Below are positions 7,575-10,437 of a stretch of DNA of 10,437 bases, one piece after another. The notes under the pieces were generated by a model that saw nothing but the letters and a program-made list of their open reading frames with translations, was not told where the DNA came from and made no database searches. Location: the NCBI GenBank assembly GCA_031367715.1, contig JANLQJ010000170.1:1-10437 (forward strand), read 5' to 3'. Position 1 is the stretch's first letter. Every line of letters begins with the position of its first letter. A program made the translations under genes and the position numbers. This DNA comes from JANYHF01 sp031367715. Lineage in GTDB: Bacteria; Pseudomonadota; Alphaproteobacteria; Rhizobiales; Hyphomicrobiaceae.

Positions 7575-7646
7575 TCCAGGCGGCGCTCTCACCGGCCTCT
7601 CATCCTGACGATGCCACACTGGCCACAACCAAACAGGAGCAACCCG

Positions 7647-8330
7647 ATGATCAATCGCTTCGTGATCCAAGCCTTTTCGGCCATCGCCATCATCGCTGCC
7701 GCCGGTGGTTCCGCCATTGCCGGTCAAGCCGTCGATGCAGCGAATTTCGGCGCGGCCATCAACAACCCCTGGCTGCCCTTGAAGCCTGGAACCGTTCTCA
7801 CCTACAAAGGAACCAAGGACGATAAACCGGCGGCGCTTGTCGTGACGGTCACCGGCAGGACCAAGACGGTCGACGGCGTCGTCTGCGTGGTCGTGGAGGA
7901 AATGGTTTCGCTCGCGGGCGTGCCTGCCGACAAGACCAGCGGCTATTACGCCCAGGACAAGACCGGCAACGTCTGGAGCTTCGGCGAGGACGTGCAGGAG
8001 CTGAATTCCAAGGGCAAGGTCATCAAGGTCGAAGGCTGGCACGCTGGCATTGATGGCGCTTCACCGAGCTTGGTCATGGAAGCGGCACCCGCCAAGGGCC
8101 ACACCCTGGTCAATGCGTTTACCAACGACCACTCCGAGGTCGTGAGCCTCGCCAAAGCCGTCAAGGTGCCCTTCGGCTCCTACAAGGACGCCCTGGTGAC
8201 CAAGGAATGGACGCCCGACACACCGGATGTGCTCACGAACAAATACTATGTGCGCGACATCGGCGCGGTTCGCGACGTGGCGATCAAGGGCGACAACGAG
8301 GAATTCGTCCTCGTGGACAGGAAGCAGTAA
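7647..8330 (+). CDS. Secreted periplasmic protein, paralogue B
   Basis: This is a 227-residue protein of unknown function and a diverged paralogue of the first protein in the cluster. The ATG at 7647 follows AGGAG at 7635-7639; the earlier ATG at 7611 lacks a ribosome site and would extend the signal peptide. Signal peptide about 1-25 ends AIA before Gly26-Gln27, with no lipobox. Shared motifs are NPWLPLKPGT at 40-49, one mature cysteine at 80 and YAQDKTGNVWSFGE at 101-114, followed by GWHAGIDGA at 130-138. The YRQEY block of paralogue A is not conserved and is replaced by a more polar stretch, so the two probably bind different partners. It begins 72 bp after the permease stop, so it is probably cotranscribed with the ABC genes. 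It probably works with the permease's periplasmic domains, which is inference from position. Confidence 0.87.
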   Translation: MINRFVIQAFSAIAIIAAAGGSAIAGQAVDAANFGAAINNPWLPLKPGTVLTYKGTKDDKPAALVVTVTGRTKTVDGVVCVVVEEMVSLAGVPADKTSGYYAQDKTGNVWSFGEDVQELNSKGKVIKVEGWHAGIDGASPSLVMEAAPAKGHTLVNAFTNDHSEVVSLAKAVKVPFGSYKDALVTKEWTPDTPDVLTNKYYVRDIGAVRDVAIKGDNEEFVLVDRKQ

Positions 8331-8345
8331 TGGGGCTCGGGGCCT

Positions 8346-9167
8346 CTAGTAGCGGCCAAGTTTGGCCGAAGGGTGCAATGCGGCGATAGGGCTGCCGCCC
8401 GTAAACTTGTGGAACTCTCCCAGTTCGGCTCGTGCCGCATCACGCAACAGCGACACATCGCCCGAGGGCAGCACCAGGTCGAAGCCGTCGCGGAACAGCG
8501 AGGCCCAGTCGCGGCCGGCGCTTGGCACGGTGCCGGTCTTCTTTCCCGCCTTGCAGGCTACGGCCAGCACGCGATCGACCATGGCGTTCACGTCGGGATG
8601 ATCGAGGTCGAGGATGTGGCCGGCGTCGGCCGCCAGATCGTTCCGTCCAATGAAGATAATGTCGATGCCGTCGACGGCGCAGATGGCTTCCACGGCGTCT
8701 ACGGAGCGCACGGATTCGATCTGGCAGGCCACCACCAGGTCAGCGGCGGTCTTGAGCGTGTAGTCCGTGTCGAGACCATACCGGGAGGCGCGGGCCACGC
8801 CAGCGGCCCAGCCGCGATTGCCCTTTGGTGGATAGCGGCAGGCCGCGACGGCCGCGCGCGCCTGCTCGGCCGATTCCACCATCGGGATCATCACGCCCTC
8901 GGGGCCGAGATCGAGCAGCGGCTTGAGGAACGCGGGATCGCCGCTCGGCACACGCACCATCGCCGAGGCGGACGAACGCTGCACACCCCGCATCATGTTG
9001 CCCGTGTCGCCGAGGCTGCCGGGGCCGTGCTCCATGTCGATCAACACCACGTCGTAGCCGAGGAGGCCCATCATCTCGGCAATGGCCGGATGGCCGAGCT
9101 GCATCCAGACTCCGAACAAGGGGCGGGTCTCGGAGAGAGCGGCTTTCAGTCGATTGGGGGAGGCCAT
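8346..9167 (-). CDS. HpcH/HpaI-family class II aldolase
   Basis: This is a 273-residue cytoplasmic aldolase that would reversibly cleave a 2-keto-3-deoxy acid into pyruvate and an aldehyde using a divalent metal. The family's active-site features are visible: DMEHGP with base His47, Arg72 in VRVP, MIPMVES around residues 93-99, metal-ligand Glu151 in ACQIES and metal-ligand Asp177 in FIGRNDLA. The usual proline in the FIGP-x-DL motif is arginine here (Arg175). Length is normal for the family. The ATG at 9165-9167 lies 23 bp after the SDR stop on the same strand, so the two are probably one operon; the ribosome site is weak. Candidate substrates are 2-keto-3-deoxy sugar acids (RhmA/GarL-like) or 4-hydroxy-2-oxo diacids (HpaI-like); sequence alone does not choose. 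Its stop is 15 bp from the stop of the opposing ABC cluster. Confidence 0.93.
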   Translation of the reverse strand: MASPNRLKAALSETRPLFGVWMQLGHPAIAEMMGLLGYDVVLIDMEHGPGSLGDTGNMMRGVQRSSASAMVRVPSGDPAFLKPLLDLGPEGVMIPMVESAEQARAAVAACRYPPKGNRGWAAGVARASRYGLDTDYTLKTAADLVVACQIESVRSVDAVEAICAVDGIDIIFIGRNDLAADAGHILDLDHPDVNAMVDRVLAVACKAGKKTGTVPSAGRDWASLFRDGFDLVLPSGDVSLLRDAARAELGEFHKFTGGSPIAALHPSAKLGRY

Positions 9168-9190
9168 GGATGGGTCCGGAGAGAGATTGG

Positions 9191-9934
9191 CTACAGTGCG
9201 AATAGCCGGTTGGGAGTCGGGCTGATGACGACCTCGTTCAGGCAGACTGTAGCAGGGCGCGTGGCGATGAACAGGATGAGTTCGCCGAGATCGGCGGGGC
9301 GCAGCATCGTTTCGCGCTCGGCCTGGGTCGGCGGCACTGGGCGGGTGTTGAGAATGGGCGTCTCGACCTCGGCTGGGATGATCACGGTCGAGCGGATGCC
9401 ATTGGCCGACTCTTCCATGTTGATGGTGTGGCTCATGGCGATGACGGCGGCCTTCGATGCCGTATAGCCGGAGCCGGCGATGTTGTTGAGGTAGTGCCCC
9501 GCCCAGGACGAGACATGCATCAGTACGCCGTCGTTCCGAGGCCTCATCATCTGCATGGCCACGGCGGAACAGTAGAACGGCGCCGCAAGGTTGGTGCCGA
9601 GCACGGTATCGATCGATCCCGTGGTCAACTCATGCCAGCGGCGTTCGCGCACGTTGGTCCCGGCATTGTTGACCAGGATGTCGAGTCGGCCCTTCCAGCC
9701 CGCGATGCGAGTTGCGATGGCCTGCGCGGTCGCGGCCACGGCCACGTCGCCGGCTGCCACCAGCGCATCGCCTCCTTGCGCGCGGATGCGGGCGGCCAGT
9801 GCGTCGAGCGGCTCGATCCGGCGGCCTGTCAGCACGACAGCAGCGCCAGCGCCGGACAAAGCAAGCGTCGCGGCTTCACCGATGCCACCGGCGGCCCCGG
9901 TGATCCAGGCGACTTTACCCGTGAGTGCTGTCAT
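9191..9934 (-). CDS. Short-chain dehydrogenase/reductase (SDR)
   Basis: This is a 247-residue NAD(P)-dependent oxidoreductase of the classical SDR family. The nucleotide-binding motif TGAAGGIG lies at 12-19, followed by TGRR at 36-39, which may favour NADP. NNAG lies at 89-92, and the catalytic Ser143, Tyr157 and Lys161 are in VSSWAG and YTASK. The usual PG-x-V-x-T segment after the active site reads PAEVET at 187-192. It most likely oxidises or reduces a hydroxyl/keto group on a sugar or sugar acid, given the aldolase gene 23 bp downstream and the sugar-binding protein gene upstream; other SDR substrates cannot be excluded. The ATG at 9932-9934 is the only good start, with no strong ribosome site before it. 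Confidence 0.93.
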   Translation of the reverse strand: MTALTGKVAWITGAAGGIGEAATLALSGAGAAVVLTGRRIEPLDALAARIRAQGGDALVAAGDVAVAATAQAIATRIAGWKGRLDILVNNAGTNVRERRWHELTTGSIDTVLGTNLAAPFYCSAVAMQMMRPRNDGVLMHVSSWAGHYLNNIAGSGYTASKAAVIAMSHTINMEESANGIRSTVIIPAEVETPILNTRPVPPTQAERETMLRPADLGELILFIATRPATVCLNEVVISPTPNRLFAL

Positions 9935-10084
9935 GGAACTCGGTCCAATATCATGCGGAACGACTACCGCGACACGCCTCCCGGAATCTGACGCGCCTTT
10001 TCGCGCGGCAGATATCCGAGACCTTTACGTGGTGCTGCCACGGCACGACTGTCGCCGCACGCGTGGAGACAGGGCGCGGAGTGA

Positions 10085-10114
10085 GACCCTTCATTGCCCC
10101 AGCAGGTAAGGGTC
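10085..10114. repeat. Small inverted repeat in the SDR upstream gap
   Basis: GACCCTT at 10085-10091 pairs with AAGGGTC at 10108-10114, with a 16-base loop. Its right arm overlaps the first base of the neighbouring larger hairpin (10114-10159), so the two folds partly compete. It may belong to the same palindromic repeat family or to a leader structure upstream of the SDR gene. Confidence 0.4.
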
Positions 10115-10159
10115 CCGGATATTCGGCGCGCAAGTAAAAGAGGCGCGCCGAATTCCGGG
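10114..10159. repeat. Strong hairpin in the SDR upstream gap
   Basis: CCCGGATATTCGGCGCGC (10114-10131) pairs with GCGCGCCGAATTCCGGG (10143-10159). The pairing is perfect over 17 bp apart from one extra T on the left arm, with an 11-base loop AAGTAAAAGAG. One further pair extends it outwards (T10113 with A10160). No T-run follows on either strand, so a classic terminator is doubtful. It may be a palindromic intergenic repeat or a structured leader for the minus-strand SDR-aldolase operon. The rest of the gap 9935-10275 shows no convincing gene; its small open frames are incidental. Confidence 0.6.
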
Positions 10160-10221
10160 AAGCGTGGTGGCAAGGTGACCATCAGGAGACGCTGAAACGA
10201 CTGATCGACAGCAGACGAGCA

Positions 10222-10249
10222 GGGCGGCGGAACATCTGCCCCGCCGCCC
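10222..10249 (-). terminator. Candidate terminator of the sugar-binding protein gene
   Basis: A perfect 9-bp stem GGGCGGCGG (10222-10230) with CCGCCGCCC (10241-10249) encloses a 10-base loop and lies 26 bp past the stop codon of the minus-strand binding-protein gene. It is very GC-rich. The following minus-strand bases (TGCTCGTCTGC) are not a T-run, so it would be a weak intrinsic terminator or a 3' stabilising hairpin. Confidence 0.5.
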
Positions 10250-10275
10250 CGGTCTCTTGTCACAAGACCATCAGC

Positions 10276-10437
10276 TCACTTGCCGATGCAGGTGGTGACG
10301 TTCTCGGGCGTGCAGACGTCGAGGCCGGTGTAGGTCGGGTCCTTAGGATTGCCCTTGCCTTCCTTGATGGCGAGCAAAGCCAACATCGACTTGTAGCCCA
10401 TCTCGAACGGACGCTGGCCGACCTGGCCGAGGCTCAG
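10276..10437 (-). CDS. Sugar ABC transporter substrate-binding protein (C-terminal part)
   Basis: Only the last 53 residues and stop codon are in the window; the gene continues past the right edge. The fragment reads LSLGQVGQRPFEMGYK at its start, then SMLALLAIKEGKG and ends ENVTTCIGK. The G-Q-RP-x-x-MGYK-x-x-x-x-L pattern is the hallmark of the C-terminal lobe of ribose/xylose-type periplasmic binding proteins. Two cysteines (VCTPENVTTC) near the end could form a disulfide. The protein would capture a sugar in the periplasm and deliver it to an ABC permease encoded beyond the window. Its downstream neighbours on the same strand, the SDR and aldolase, would fit catabolism of that sugar, although a hairpin and a 341-bp gap separate them and they may be separately transcribed. 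Confidence 0.85.
   Translation of the reverse strand: MSLGQVGQRPFEMGYKSMLALLAIKEGKGNPKDPTYTGLDVCTPENVTTCIGK

Noticed and set aside
9964..10263. A 99-residue minus-strand open frame in the SDR upstream gap
   Set aside because: It runs through all three inverted repeats, lacks a clear ribosome site and has no recognisable domain; more likely repeat-derived.
1..10437. CRISPR arrays, tRNA or rRNA genes, phage genes
   Set aside because: No regularly spaced direct repeats, no tRNA-like cloverleaf with conserved arms, no rRNA sequence and no phage structural genes were seen.

Overview
The window is GC-rich and strongly codon-biased. Its intergenic palindromes read in frame as 'VIPAKAGT'/'FAGMT', a signature common in alphaproteobacterial intergenic repeats. 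Gene density, FtsX-type transporter style and the sugar-catabolism fragment at the right end also fit a soil or plant-associated alphaproteobacterium; Bradyrhizobium or a relative is my best guess. This is inferred from sequence style, not from a database match.

Left (1-2388): a nested foldback repeat (9-185) lies beyond the 3' end of a two-component operon on the minus strand. The operon encodes an OmpR/PhoB-type response regulator (most likely starting at a TTG at 2313) and, overlapping it by 17 bp, a membrane sensor histidine kinase. A second, MITE-like element (2389-2614) with 11-bp perfect terminal inverted repeats fills much of the divergent intergenic region.

Centre (2770-8330): a plus-strand cluster of five genes encodes a secreted protein, ABC ATPase 1, ABC ATPase 2, an 898-residue FtsX/MacB-type permease, and a second secreted protein that is a diverged paralogue of the first. 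ATPase 1, ATPase 2 and the permease overlap or abut. The two paralogues carry Sec signal peptides and share the motifs NP-[YW]-[FL]-PLKPGT and YAQDK-x-GNVW-x-FGE. The layout suggests one functional unit: a mechanotransmission-type ABC machine with two different ATPases serving a permease built from two FtsX-like halves, and two periplasmic proteins in place of the usual MacA-type adaptor. The divergent two-component system is the obvious candidate regulator. This is the most interesting part of the window; its substrate is unknown.

Right (8346-10437): minus-strand genes converge on the ABC cluster with only 15 bp between stop codons. They encode an HpcH/HpaI-family class II aldolase, an SDR oxidoreductase 23 bp upstream of it, and the C-terminal 53 residues of a ribose-type sugar ABC transporter substrate-binding protein cut by the window edge. 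Together they suggest uptake and breakdown of a sugar or sugar acid. The 341-bp gap between the SDR and the binding protein holds three inverted repeats, one of them a plausible terminator for the binding-protein gene, and no convincing gene.
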